NCBI GenBank assembly: GCA_021787365.1
Contig: JAJYMB010000144.1
Coordinates: 1-64,000, forward strand
From: Actinomycetes bacterium
GTDB taxonomy: Bacteria > Actinomycetota > Acidimicrobiia > Acidimicrobiales > Palsa-688
Length of the DNA stretch: 64,000 nucleotides
Direction of reading: 5' to 3'
Positions within the stretch are counted from its first letter, which is position 1; every line of letters begins with the position of its first letter. Positions 25,876-34,470 of the stretch are shown piece by piece. The notes beneath the pieces were generated by a model. The model was given only the letters and a program-made list of their open reading frames with translations. It was not told the DNA's origin and ran no database searches. A program made the translations under genes and the position numbers.

Positions 25876-27105
25876 TCAGCGGGCGGCAGCCTCGTCGGGC
25901 GCCGCATGGCCGGCGACCAGGTCAGGGGCCCGCCGGGGGGCGAGGCACCACTCGACGAGCGGGCGGGCTACCACGTCCCATGTGTAGCGCCGGGCTAGGC
26001 CTGCAAAGCGTTCCCTCGGTGGAGGGTCGGCCAGCAGTTCGGCCAGGCCCCGCTCGATGGCACCCACGTCACCGGGGGCCACCGCCTTCCCCAAGCCGGC
26101 GGCCGCGACCTCCTCGGCCAGCACGTCGCCGCCGGTCAGGACCATGGGCAAGGCTGCCCAGATGTAGTCGAGCACCCTGGAACGGAACGAATAGCGCGTC
26201 TCCAGGTGGTCCAGGTGCGCGCTCACCGCGACATCTGCCTCCAGCAGGAGGTCGGCCCTGCGCCCGTAGGGCACCCACCCCTCGTTGAAAAAGACGTGCC
26301 TCCCGCTGAGGCCGAGCTTGCCCGCCAGCCGGCGCAATTCGGTGGCCGCGCGCATCTCGGGCACGGAGGGGTTGGGGTGGCCCATGCCCATAAAGACCAG
26401 GCGCACCTCGGGCACTGTGACGGCCAGGCGGCCCACGGCGTGCACCACCGAGGCCGGGTCCAGCCAGTTGTAGACCCCGCCGCCCCAGAGGACGACCTTG
26501 TCCCTGGTGCCGATGCCGGGCAGCACACCGCGAAGCGCCGGCGCGCGGTGCACCGGCGGGTTGGCCGGGAGCCCGTAAGGGACGACCGCGACCAGCCGGG
26601 AAAGCGTGGGGTCGCCGGCACAGTTGTAAGGGTTGACTCGCCCGAGCGCGGCCAGGCTCCCGAGCCAGAAGTCCCGCTGGCGCTCGCTCGCGCAGGTGAA
26701 GAAGTCACCCCGCCGGAGAGCGACGTTCAGCACGCCGGCCTGGCGGGCGACCCGCCCGTCGTGCTCCGCCGGGCTCTCACCTCCGGCTTCGAGGTTCTCC
26801 AGGTGGTAGGGGTCGTAGATGTCCACTGCGACCGGCTTGTCCCCCCCACGCAGTTCGTCGGCCATGTACACGAGCGCGCTCGGGGCGAAGCAGGCCTCGG
26901 CCTCCCCCACCATCTCGGCCAGCGCCGGCCCGTACGCGAGGCGCAGGTCGGCGCTCGGGTGGGAACCTTCCACCGAGACCGTGCTGGCAAGGACCACGTC
27001 CACGTGGGCGGCCAGGGCCTCGGCCAGGTGCCACGCCCGGATGGCGGGGCCGGGCATCTCGGGACCGATCGGGTCGGTGGAGAGGACGAGGACGCGCCTT
27101 CTCAC
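25876..27105 (-). CDS. GT4-like glycosyltransferase (paralogue of 27264-28658)
   Basis: A 409-aa GT-B glycosyltransferase. It opens with 'RVLVLSTDPIGPEMPGPAIRAWHLAEALA' (donor-loop PGPAIRAWHLA) and has 'VVLWGGGVYNWLDPASVVHAVGRL', 'MGMGHPNPSVPEMRAATELRRLAGKLGLSGRHVFFNEGWVPYGRRADLLLEADVAVSAH' and the C-terminal UDP-sugar region 'LETRYSFRSRVLDYIWAALPMVLTGGD'. It shares the same motifs in the same order with the divergently placed protein at 27264-28658, so the two arose by duplication. Sugar specificity unknown. Confidence 0.88.
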   Translation of the reverse strand: MRRRVLVLSTDPIGPEMPGPAIRAWHLAEALAAHVDVVLASTVSVEGSHPSADLRLAYGPALAEMVGEAEACFAPSALVYMADELRGGDKPVAVDIYDPYHLENLEAGGESPAEHDGRVARQAGVLNVALRRGDFFTCASERQRDFWLGSLAALGRVNPYNCAGDPTLSRLVAVVPYGLPANPPVHRAPALRGVLPGIGTRDKVVLWGGGVYNWLDPASVVHAVGRLAVTVPEVRLVFMGMGHPNPSVPEMRAATELRRLAGKLGLSGRHVFFNEGWVPYGRRADLLLEADVAVSAHLDHLETRYSFRSRVLDYIWAALPMVLTGGDVLAEEVAAAGLGKAVAPGDVGAIERGLAELLADPPPRERFAGLARRYTWDVVARPLVEWCLAPRRAPDLVAGHAAPDEAAAR

Positions 27106-27263
27106 CGGCCCTGCCCGGCTCTGCCTGCCGGCCCGCCTGGCGACCTCAGCCCCGCGCCTGCCCCCAGGGCAGGGCCCCCATCCCCGCCCGGGGCCGTTAC
27201 GCTGCGACCCGTGGTTGCCGCCATCGCCGTGAGGTTAGCCGGCTGCGCCCCTGGGGCCCGGCA

Positions 27264-28658
27264 ATGAGCCGGGTCCTCGTCGTGACCGCGGACGTCTTGC
27301 GGGAGCAGATGGCCGGGCCTGCCATGCGCGCCTGGCACATGGCGTCCCGCCTCGCCAGGGAGAACGAGGTCCGGCTCCTCACGACCTCGCCTTACTGCGA
27401 GCTCGTCGGCGAAGGCTTCGAAGCCAGAGCGGCCTCCCCTGAAGCGCTCGCCGAGGCGGTCCGCTGGAGCGAGGTCATGGTCCTCCAGGGCTACGTCACG
27501 CACCACAACCCGTGGCTCCTAGAGAACGACCGCGTGACCGTGTTCGATGTCTACGACCCGCTCCACCTGGAGACCCTCGCGCTCACCCAGGGCAACCCCG
27601 GGCCGGTCCGGGACGCGCACGTGCGGGTGTCGATCGAGACCCTGAACCACCAGCTGGAGCGGGCCGACTTCCTGATATGCGCCACAGAACGCCAGCGCGA
27701 CCTCTTCATCGGCCAGCTCTGCGCCCTCGGGCGGGCAAACCCGCTCACCTACGACGAGGACCCGACGCTCCGCCGGCTGATCGACGTGGTCCCCTTTGGC
27801 CTCCCGGACCAGGGCCCGGTGCACCGCCGGCCGGCCCTGCGCGGAGTCGTCCCGGGCATCGGGCCCGACGACGACGTGATCGTGTGGGCGGGGGGGGTGT
27901 ACGACTGGTTCGACCCCCTCACGCTGGTGCGAGCGGTCGCCAGGCTGGCGGAGCGCCGGCCCACGGTCCGGCTGTTTTTCATGGGGATGCGCCACCCCAA
28001 CCCCGACGTGCCCGAGATGCGCATGGCGGGAAAGACCCGGGCGCTCGCCGAAGAACTGGGCGTTTCCGGCAAGAGCGTCTTTTTCAACGAAGGCTGGGTG
28101 GCCTACGACGACCGGGAGAACTTCTTGACCGAGGCCGACGTGGGCGTGACCGCGCACTTCGACAGCGCGGAGACCCGCTACTCGTTCCGGACCAGGTGCC
28201 TCGACTACCTCTGGGCGGCGCTGCCCGTCGTCACCACCGAGGGCGACGCCTTCGCCGCGCTGGTCGAAGGCGAGGGCCTTGGCTTCGCAGTCCCACCGGA
28301 AGACCCAGTCGCGCTGGAAGAAGCGCTCGCCCGCCTCTTGGAGGACAAGGAGCGCGCCGAGGGCTGCCGGGCCAAAGCGGTTCAGGTGCGCGAGCTGTAC
28401 CGGTGGTCGGTCGCACTGGAGCCCCTGGCCGAGTTTTGCCGCCGGCCGAGGCGGGCGCCCGACCTCCTGGCAGGGGGTTTTGGCGTTGGGGTGCCCGAGC
28501 CGGCGGCGGCTGCCGGCCCGCCCAGGCCAAGGACGGTCGTGGAACTCGCTCGCCACCACTACAAAGAAGGAGGTCTCGGCCAGGTGGCCAACCGAGTGGC
28601 CCAGAAGGCCTACCGGATAGCCACAGGCCGTGACAAGGGGTCTACGTCCAACTCCTGA
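27264..28658 (+). CDS. GT4-like glycosyltransferase
   Basis: A 464-aa GT-B glycosyltransferase. 'MSRVLVVTADVLREQMAGPAMRAWHMASRLA' at the start and 'DDVIVWAGGVYDWFDPLTLVRAVARL', 'FMGMRHPNPDVPEMRMAGKTRALAEELG', 'VFFNEGWVAYDDRENFLTEADVGVTAHFDSAETRYSFRTRCLDYLWAALPVVTTEGD' mirror its paralogue at 25876-27105. A C-terminal extension 'VVELARHHYKEGGLGQVANRVAQKAYRIATGRD' is absent from the paralogue. Start ATG 27264. Inferred to add sugars to the same surface glycan. Confidence 0.88.
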   Translation: MSRVLVVTADVLREQMAGPAMRAWHMASRLARENEVRLLTTSPYCELVGEGFEARAASPEALAEAVRWSEVMVLQGYVTHHNPWLLENDRVTVFDVYDPLHLETLALTQGNPGPVRDAHVRVSIETLNHQLERADFLICATERQRDLFIGQLCALGRANPLTYDEDPTLRRLIDVVPFGLPDQGPVHRRPALRGVVPGIGPDDDVIVWAGGVYDWFDPLTLVRAVARLAERRPTVRLFFMGMRHPNPDVPEMRMAGKTRALAEELGVSGKSVFFNEGWVAYDDRENFLTEADVGVTAHFDSAETRYSFRTRCLDYLWAALPVVTTEGDAFAALVEGEGLGFAVPPEDPVALEEALARLLEDKERAEGCRAKAVQVRELYRWSVALEPLAEFCRRPRRAPDLLAGGFGVGVPEPAAAAGPPRPRTVVELARHHYKEGGLGQVANRVAQKAYRIATGRDKGSTSNS

Positions 28659-28911
28659 GGCCTACCTCGGCCCTCCAGTCCCCACTGACGAGCCCGTGCG
28701 GGGTCCCAACGGGAGCTACTTGGTGGTCCTCCAACCCGTCATCGCGCCGCCCCGCCGACCTCAGGTCCGTGTACGGGCGGAGGGCGCTCGAAGGTCAACC
28801 TGGGAACGCGGCCTGACCGGTGCCTCCGGCTCCAGGGGCGCCGGTGCCTGGCGGCGTGGCCGGCCAGGCCGGCTGAGGGCAGCCTCGGTTGATGGCGGCC
28901 GCCGGCCCGCT

Positions 28912-29541
28912 TCAGTTGAGGGCGGCCGCCGGCTCGCCCACCTGCTTGGCACGCGAAATGACCTGGTCTATAAAGCCGTACTCCTTGGCCTCCTCGGCCG
29001 TGAACCATCGGTCGCGGTCGGAGTCGCGCTCGATCCTTTCCACCGACTGGCCGGTGTGGAAAGCGATGCGCTCCGCCATCATCTGCTTCAAGTACACGAT
29101 CTGCTCGGCCTGGATCGCGATGTCGGCCGCCTGGCCCTGCATCTGGCCCGACGGCTGGTGCATCAAGATCCGTGAGTGAGGGAGGGCGTAACGCTTCCCA
29201 GGGGCGCCGGCGCACAGCAGGAACTGGCCCATCGACGCGGCCAAGCCCATGCAGACCGTGGACACGTCGCAGGGCACGTACTGCATCGTGTCGTAGATGG
29301 CGAGGCCAGCGGTCACCGAACCGCCCGGCGAGTTGATGTACAAGCTCACGTCGCGGGTCGGGTCCTCCGCCGCCAGCAGGAGCAGTTGGGCGCAGATCAG
29401 GTTGGCAGAGCGGTCGTCCACCTCGGTACCGAGGAAGACGATGCGCTCCCGGAGGAGCCGCTGGTACACGTCCGGCGTCGGGTCGGAGGAAGGTCCGGTG
29501 GCCTGCGATAGGGGGAGAGCGAGCAGTTCGGGCTGGGCCAT
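28912..29541 (-). CDS. clpP: ATP-dependent Clp protease proteolytic subunit
   Basis: A 209-aa ClpP serine peptidase, the 14-mer chamber that degrades proteins fed by ClpX/ClpA-type unfoldases. Catalytic triad: Ser103 in '[11 protein letters not shown]', His128 in 'RILMHQPSG', Asp177 in 'DSDRDRWF'. The N-terminal ~20 residues look like a short propeptide. No clpX or tig is next to it; many actinobacteria have two or more clpP genes, and this one stands alone beside a tRNA gene. The start ATG is followed by MAQPELLAL. Confidence 0.95.
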   Translation of the reverse strand: MAQPELLALPLSQATGPSSDPTPDVYQRLLRERIVFLGTEVDDRSANLICAQLLLLAAEDPTRDVSLYINSPGGSVTAGLAIYDTMQYVPCDVSTVCMGLAASMGQFLLCAGAPGKRYALPHSRILMHQPSGQMQGQAADIAIQAEQIVYLKQMMAERIAFHTGQSVERIERDSDRDRWFTAEEAKEYGFIDQVISRAKQVGEPAAALN

Positions 29542-29595
29542 AAGGGCAGGCTAGCCCCAACCCACCGGCAAGGGGCTAGGCTCGCCCCTGCAGGC

Positions 29596-29677
29596 GCGGG
29601 CGTGGCGAAATTGGCAGACGCGCCAGGTTTAGGTCCTGGTCCCGAAAGGGGTGGAGGTCCGAGTCCTCTCGCCCGCA
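29596..29677 (+). tRNA. tRNA-Leu (anticodon UAG)
   Basis: Acceptor arms GCGGGCG (29596-29602) and CGCCCGC (29670-29676) pair, with discriminator A. The anticodon stem CCAGG/CCTGG encloses TTTAGGT, giving anticodon TAG (Leu, CTA/CTG codons). A long variable arm is present ('TCCCGAAAGGGGT'), as expected for Leu. The T arm 'GGTCCGAGTCC' is recognisable. CCA is not encoded. Confidence 0.93.
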
Positions 29678-29755
29678 CACAGGCGTCGACCTACGGACCC
29701 GACTATCAACTACCGGCCTCCGGCCCGCCAGGCAAGAGGTACTGCTACGGGCGGC

Positions 29756-29813
29756 CGACGACTGCTCACGACCGACGACTGCTCACGACCGACGACTGCT
29801 CACGACCGACGAC
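29756..29813. repeat. 17-bp tandem repeat, 3.4 copies
   Basis: Three perfect copies of CGACGACTGCTCACGAC followed by a 7-base partial, 79 bases after the tRNA-Leu gene. It is in no supportable reading frame and has no spacers, so is not a CRISPR. A variable-number tandem repeat candidate. Confidence 0.85.
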
Positions 29814-29895
29814 CGCCACGCACCAGGCCGGCGGTAGCGACAGGTCCTGCTTGTGGGGTCGGCCAGCGGTGCACCATGGCGCCTCGCTCGCGGTT

Positions 29896-30822
29896 TCAGA
29901 GTTGCCGGTACTTGACTTCGAAGACCGAATAGATCGCAAAACAGACCAGGCCAGCAGTGGCCAGGAGCAACAGGGCGGTCGCGCCCGTCAGGCGGTCGAA
30001 TGAGTAGAGCGCACCCCCGAGGCTCTTGGCCTGCGACGGGTCGTCTTTGACGGCCGCCTCCAGCAGGTACACCGCAACCAGTGCGACCAGGGCGCCGCGA
30101 ACCGCTTCGCCGGCTATCCCCGTCGCCCGGGCAACTTGGTACTTCGCGCCTCCCAGCCGGTGGGTGTCCAACGCCTTCGAATAGTCGTGCACGCACCCCC
30201 ACACGAGGAGGGCAACGCCCCCTACGGCCAGAGCGGCGCCACCCAGGCCGACCCAACCTGGGCCGCCCGGCCAGCGCAGGACCGCTGCTACCAACGGCTG
30301 AGGGTGCTGGGAGGCGCCGCCTCCTGCAACCGGACCGGGGTTGACCGCCAGTTCGGCTGCCCGCCAGCACAGGGTGAGGTACAGGCCGCCGATAGAGGCC
30401 CAGCCGGCCCGCTGTAACACACTGGCCGGCCCCTTCCCGCCCGACAGTGCCTGAGCCAGCCTCCATGCTGCATAGCCGAGCAAGCCCACCGCCATCAGGG
30501 CGATGAGCGGACGTCCCGCTGGTTGCTTGGCTACTTCCGATAGTGCCCCCGTCCCGCTGGGGCTGGAAGGGGAATGATGGGTGACGGCGATATCCGCAGT
30601 CATGAACGCCAGCAGCACATATATCACCGCCCTCGCTGCGATGCCGGAACGGGCCAGGCGCGAGAAAGCCGGGTTGGAGCGCGCCCGGCCCGCCTCCACC
30701 GGGACTTCCGCGAGGGACCGTCGCGCCTCCCCGGGTGCTGGTCCGCGAGCCCGTCCAAGCTGTCCAGGGAGCCGGTCGAACGATGGTCGGGGCCGACGGG
30801 CGTCGGGGCGTAGCGCAGCCAT
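29896..30822 (-). CDS. DUF1206 domain membrane protein
   Basis: A 308-aa protein with a basic, Pro/Arg-rich N-terminus (~55 aa) and six membrane helices in three pairs ('SGIAARAVIYVLLAFMTADIAV', 'PLIALMAVGLLGYAAWRLAQAL', 'WVGLGGAALAVGGVALLVWGC'). Each pair begins with a G-x-A/V-R-x-x-x-Y-type motif, the DUF1206 signature of three tandem copies. Function of the family is unknown. The ATG start could be shorter because the basic tail is not part of the domain. No operon partner. Confidence 0.82.
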   Translation of the reverse strand: MAALRPDARRPRPSFDRLPGQLGRARGPAPGEARRSLAEVPVEAGRARSNPAFSRLARSGIAARAVIYVLLAFMTADIAVTHHSPSSPSGTGALSEVAKQPAGRPLIALMAVGLLGYAAWRLAQALSGGKGPASVLQRAGWASIGGLYLTLCWRAAELAVNPGPVAGGGASQHPQPLVAAVLRWPGGPGWVGLGGAALAVGGVALLVWGCVHDYSKALDTHRLGGAKYQVARATGIAGEAVRGALVALVAVYLLEAAVKDDPSQAKSLGGALYSFDRLTGATALLLLATAGLVCFAIYSVFEVKYRQL

Positions 30823-31009
30823 TGTCAGTACTTACCCACGCCATCGAGGCGCCACGCCGGTGCAGCCTCGTCGCTGCCGCGTCCACCAGCTCCGTGTGCA
30901 TGACCCCGGGCCCTTTTTTGGCGCAGCCCGGAGGCGGATCTGACTGCTCAGGCCCAAATGCGAGATCTACTCACGCGCACCGGGAGATCTCGCTCACACG
31001 CAGCGGCGT

Positions 31010-32449
31010 CTAGAAGTTGTTGGCCGGCGGGCCGGTGTAGGACACTTTGAAGCTGCCGGCGCTGAGCGGCGAGGGCGTCGCAACGTTGTTGAGGCCCTGC
31101 ACCAACACGATGTCGTCAACCGTGGTCGCTTGGGGGCCGGTCATCCCGAGCCCGCTGAAGACGACCGGGGGCGTGAACGGGGCGAGCGAGGCGGTGTGGC
31201 AGCTCGACTGGCACTCGGTTGTAGCCTCCACGATCCACTCGGCGCTCGAGCCCGGGCCGTTGTAGCTCTCACCAGGCGTGGCAAAGCTCTGGCCGGTGGT
31301 GTCGTCGGTCAGTTCTATCCTCCACGTGCCGGGGGTGACCTGCCAGATCGTGACCGTCACCCGGTCGCCGGCGCTGACGTTGACCGTCATGATGTTGGTC
31401 TCGGCCGCCGGCAATATTTCCCACCACGCCTGGACGTCGTAGCCGATCGGCGACCGCGCGTCGGGGAACTCGTCGACGCCGGCCTGGATGAGCGCCGGAT
31501 CGGACTGGCTGGTGCCGTCGAGGCCCACCCACTGGGAGACCTGGGTGGTGAGCGGGGCGCTCGAGGCGACCGAGGGGACCGTGAAGGTGCCCTTGACCTC
31601 TGTGTAAGGGCCACCTTTGGCCGAATAACCCGACCAGTTGGAGCTGCGCGTGACCGACAGGGACACCGGTGGCGAGACCGCGGGCACGACGGTCGTTTCG
31701 GGCGGGGTGGCTAGCGGGGTGGCGGGGGCGGCCTTCAGGGTCACGAAGAACTTGCCCGGCGACGACGACGCCAAGTTGCGCGCCACCAAGGCGAACGCGA
31801 CCGTCCGCTCCGCGTGGCCCGGATTGGGCCCTATCGTGACTTTGGCGGAAAAGACGCCGCTCGTACAGTTCCGGGGGTTGTGCGAGTAGACGACGGGGAA
31901 CGATTGGCTGGAAAGAAGTTGCAGCTGGCACGTGGTGGCGTCCTCGACCGCAGCGGTCACTGTCACCGTGCCCCCCGACGCCGGCACGACCGTAGGGAAG
32001 GCGCTGGCAGCGAGCAGGCGGGCCTGCAGGGCCGGCAGGAGCCGGACGTAGAAACGACCCGGGAACGACGAGGTGGCGTTGCTCGCCACCAACGCGAGCG
32101 CCACCGTGCGGGCGACCAGGGTCGGGTTTGGCCCGATCGTGACCCGGGCAGAAAAGACACCGCTGGTGCAGCTACGGGGGTTGTGCGAGTAGACGACCGG
32201 GAAGGACTGGCTGGACAGCAGTTCCAGCTGGCACGTGGCGGCGTGCTCGACGGTGCCGTTGACGCTCACCGTGCCCCCCGACGCCGGCACGACCCCCGGC
32301 GAGGCGCTCGCCGAGGTCACCAGGGCCGGGGCAGGCAAGCTGGCCGCGTAAGATGCGCGCGCGGACGCCCCGGTCAACACGAGCGCCGCCGCCGACCCCA
32401 CTGACACGGCGGCCACCCACACGCCGCGCCGAGCGACCTGGCGCCACAT
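31010..32449 (-). CDS. G1-family (glutamic) peptidase, secreted, with duplicated N-terminal domain
   Basis: A 479-aa exported protein with signal peptide 'RRGVWVAAVSVGSAAALVLTGASARA'. Two copies of a ~97-residue beta-rich unit follow (about 43-140 and 143-240), each with 'CQLxLLSSQSFPVVYSHNPRxCTSGVFSAxVTIGPNP', so two Cys per copy that may bond. The peptidase domain (~265-479) shows the eqolisin active site: Gln306 in 'SQWVGLDG' and Glu404 in 'AEWIVEAT', plus 'SNWSGYSA' at its start. Such enzymes usually act at acid pH. The start chosen is ATG 32449; an upstream TTG gives a poorer signal peptide. Confidence 0.88.
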   Translation of the reverse strand: MWRQVARRGVWVAAVSVGSAAALVLTGASARASYAASLPAPALVTSASASPGVVPASGGTVSVNGTVEHAATCQLELLSSQSFPVVYSHNPRSCTSGVFSARVTIGPNPTLVARTVALALVASNATSSFPGRFYVRLLPALQARLLAASAFPTVVPASGGTVTVTAAVEDATTCQLQLLSSQSFPVVYSHNPRNCTSGVFSAKVTIGPNPGHAERTVAFALVARNLASSSPGKFFVTLKAAPATPLATPPETTVVPAVSPPVSLSVTRSSNWSGYSAKGGPYTEVKGTFTVPSVASSAPLTTQVSQWVGLDGTSQSDPALIQAGVDEFPDARSPIGYDVQAWWEILPAAETNIMTVNVSAGDRVTVTIWQVTPGTWRIELTDDTTGQSFATPGESYNGPGSSAEWIVEATTECQSSCHTASLAPFTPPVVFSGLGMTGPQATTVDDIVLVQGLNNVATPSPLSAGSFKVSYTGPPANNF

Positions 32450-32542
32450 CACCACGAAGATATGGTGCCGGCGAGGCCTCCCGCGCAAGAAGTCAGGAAG
32501 CGATCGGCTCCCGGAGCCGCCCTTTGTGACATGACCGGCGCG

Positions 32543-34447
32543 TCAGGCGCACGAGTAGTCGGGGTCGACCCCGCTCGCGCTGGAGCCGTCGTAGCCGTAC
32601 TGCACCAGCCAGGGCACGCCATTGGCGAAGCCTATGTCGGGCGATGACAGTTTCGAGGGGTCACCGGCGACTAGCGCCCGCTGGCAGTAGGACACTGCGC
32701 TCAGGTTGCCTCCCGACAGGGAAAGGGCGCCCGGGACCCAGATGGGCGGCTGGCCTCCGGGCAGGAAGGAACCCGTGATCTTGCCCCACTGGTACCAAGT
32801 GCTGTAGATCCCGACGGTGTCGCCGGCAGAACGGATGGCGTCCAGGGCACCTTGGACTATGGCCGAGTTGACCGGCTGGAGCGACGTTGAGGTGGGCCAG
32901 CCCTCGCCCGTCTCCACGTCCAGCCACCAGACCTTGGGCGTGTACCCTTCGGACCGGACGAACGCCAGGTCGGCTTGGGCATAGTTGTAGCCCCAGTCGT
33001 AGCCCTCGCACACACTGCTGGTGGCGGCGCAAGAGGCATCAGGACCGGTCGTCTCCTGGACCGGGCTGTTGCTCGGCGCGGGCTGGAGGATGATGTAAAC
33101 GGACAACCCCGGCCCTGCCCAGGCCGCCTCGGCCGCGAAGCAACTGTTGAACGAGCCGATGGTGCCCCCGTTGACCCCGACTATGGCAAAAGGCCCGACG
33201 GCGGGCAACGAACGGACCGAGGAGGAACCGAGCGGCGAGCACTGTGGCCACGAGACGTCATAACCCGTGGCGCCGGCGGGATATGGAGTCGAGTAGGGCG
33301 CCGTAACGGGCACGGTGGTCGCAGGCGGGCGAGTCGTCGTGCTGGTGGCCGGCACGGTCGTAGTCCCCGGGGGGACCGTCGTCGTCGGGACGGCCGTGGT
33401 CGGGACGGCTGTGGTCGGGACGGCCGTGGTCGGGGCGGCTGTGGTCGGGACCGTGGTAGAGGGCAGCGTGGTAGCGGAGGGGACGACCGCGCCGGTGCCG
33501 CCGGTTTGCCCGCTGGCGAGGATGGCCACCACCCGCGAGCGCTGCGCCTGGGGGGCCGCCCGGGGCCCCTGTCCGCTGCGACCGCCGGCCCCGCCCGGGG
33601 AGGTGGCGGCGGGCGCCCGCGCCGCCCCGAAGCGAAGGACGGTCCCGTCGCGCTCTGCCATCCAGTAGCCGGAGCCCCCGCTGGTCCGCGCCATGCCGAC
33701 GACGGGGGACGCCAACTTGGCCGACCCGGCCGAACCCATAAAGGCTGCGTCGCCGAAGGCAAACGTGCCGCCGTCGGAAGCGACGAGCCAGTAGCCCCGG
33801 CCGTCGGGGGTAGCGGCCATGCCGACGATGGGCCGGTTGAGCCGCCTGGCCCCCGCCGAACCGAAAAACCTGGCGTCGCCGAAAGCGAAAATGCCCCCGT
33901 CGGAAGCGACGAGCCAGTAGCCCCGGCCGTCGGGCGTGGCGGCCATGCCGACGATCCCCTTGCTGAGGTGGATGTGGCCCGTCGAGCCGAAAAACTTGGC
34001 GTCTCCGTAGGCGAAGATCCCGCCGTCCCTCGCCACGAGCCAGTAGCCGGCGCCACCCGGCGCAACCGCCATGCCGACGATCGGCCGGTTGAGCCGCTTG
34101 GCGCCCGGGGAGCCGAAAAACTTGGCGTCCCCGAAGCTGTAGATGCCCCCGTTGGCAGCTACCAACCAGTAACCTCCCCCACCGGGCACCGCCGCGCCTC
34201 CGACGATCGGGCTCACCAGCTTGACCGCAGAGAGGTCCCCGAGCGCCGGTAGGCCGAAACCGGTGACGGACCCGTCGGCGCGCACGACCCAATAGCCCGA
34301 CCTTTGGCCCGCAACCTGCGCCGCCGCCGTACCAGCAGCCACCGGGGCCAAGCCGGTCGCGGCGCCTGCTACGGCCGCGAGCGCACAAGGCAGGGAGCCC
34401 CACCTAGGGCGCGCCCAGAGCCTCGCGGCCTCCCGCCGCCTCTCCAA
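32543..34447 (-). CDS. secreted repeat protein with glycosidase-like (DUF1906/GH25-type) C-terminus
   Basis: A 634-aa exported protein with three parts. (1) An Arg-rich start and signal peptide ending near 'GTAAAQVAGQ'. (2) Five full and one partial ~42-residue repeats of the form YWLVASDGGIFAFGDAxFFGSxG...RPIVGMAxxPxGRG, a predicted beta-propeller-like array. (3) A Thr/Pro/Val linker (TTAVPTTAVPTT, 15-bp DNA repeats at 33390-33460). The ~210-residue C-terminal domain begins 'YDVSWPQCSPLG' and contains 'VWWLDVETGEGW' and 'IYSTWYQWGKI', the TIM-barrel acidic motif of GH25/DUF1906-like enzymes. Probably acts on cell wall or surface glycan. Confidence 0.82.
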   Translation of the reverse strand: MERRREAARLWARPRWGSLPCALAAVAGAATGLAPVAAGTAAAQVAGQRSGYWVVRADGSVTGFGLPALGDLSAVKLVSPIVGGAAVPGGGGYWLVAANGGIYSFGDAKFFGSPGAKRLNRPIVGMAVAPGGAGYWLVARDGGIFAYGDAKFFGSTGHIHLSKGIVGMAATPDGRGYWLVASDGGIFAFGDARFFGSAGARRLNRPIVGMAATPDGRGYWLVASDGGTFAFGDAAFMGSAGSAKLASPVVGMARTSGGSGYWMAERDGTVLRFGAARAPAATSPGGAGGRSGQGPRAAPQAQRSRVVAILASGQTGGTGAVVPSATTLPSTTVPTTAAPTTAVPTTAVPTTAVPTTTVPPGTTTVPATSTTTRPPATTVPVTAPYSTPYPAGATGYDVSWPQCSPLGSSSVRSLPAVGPFAIVGVNGGTIGSFNSCFAAEAAWAGPGLSVYIILQPAPSNSPVQETTGPDASCAATSSVCEGYDWGYNYAQADLAFVRSEGYTPKVWWLDVETGEGWPTSTSLQPVNSAIVQGALDAIRSAGDTVGIYSTWYQWGKITGSFLPGGQPPIWVPGALSLSGGNLSAVSYCQRALVAGDPSKLSSPDIGFANGVPWLVQYGYDGSSASGVDPDYSCA

Positions 34448-34470
34448 TGCTCTCCTTTCTTTCGGTTAGG

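Noticed and set aside
29756-29813. Possible CRISPR array
   Set aside because: Units are contiguous with no spacers and only 17 bp.
29896-30822. Membrane sensor linked to clpP
   Set aside because: It is separated from clpP by the tRNA and a repeat, and matches DUF1206 rather than any sensor family.
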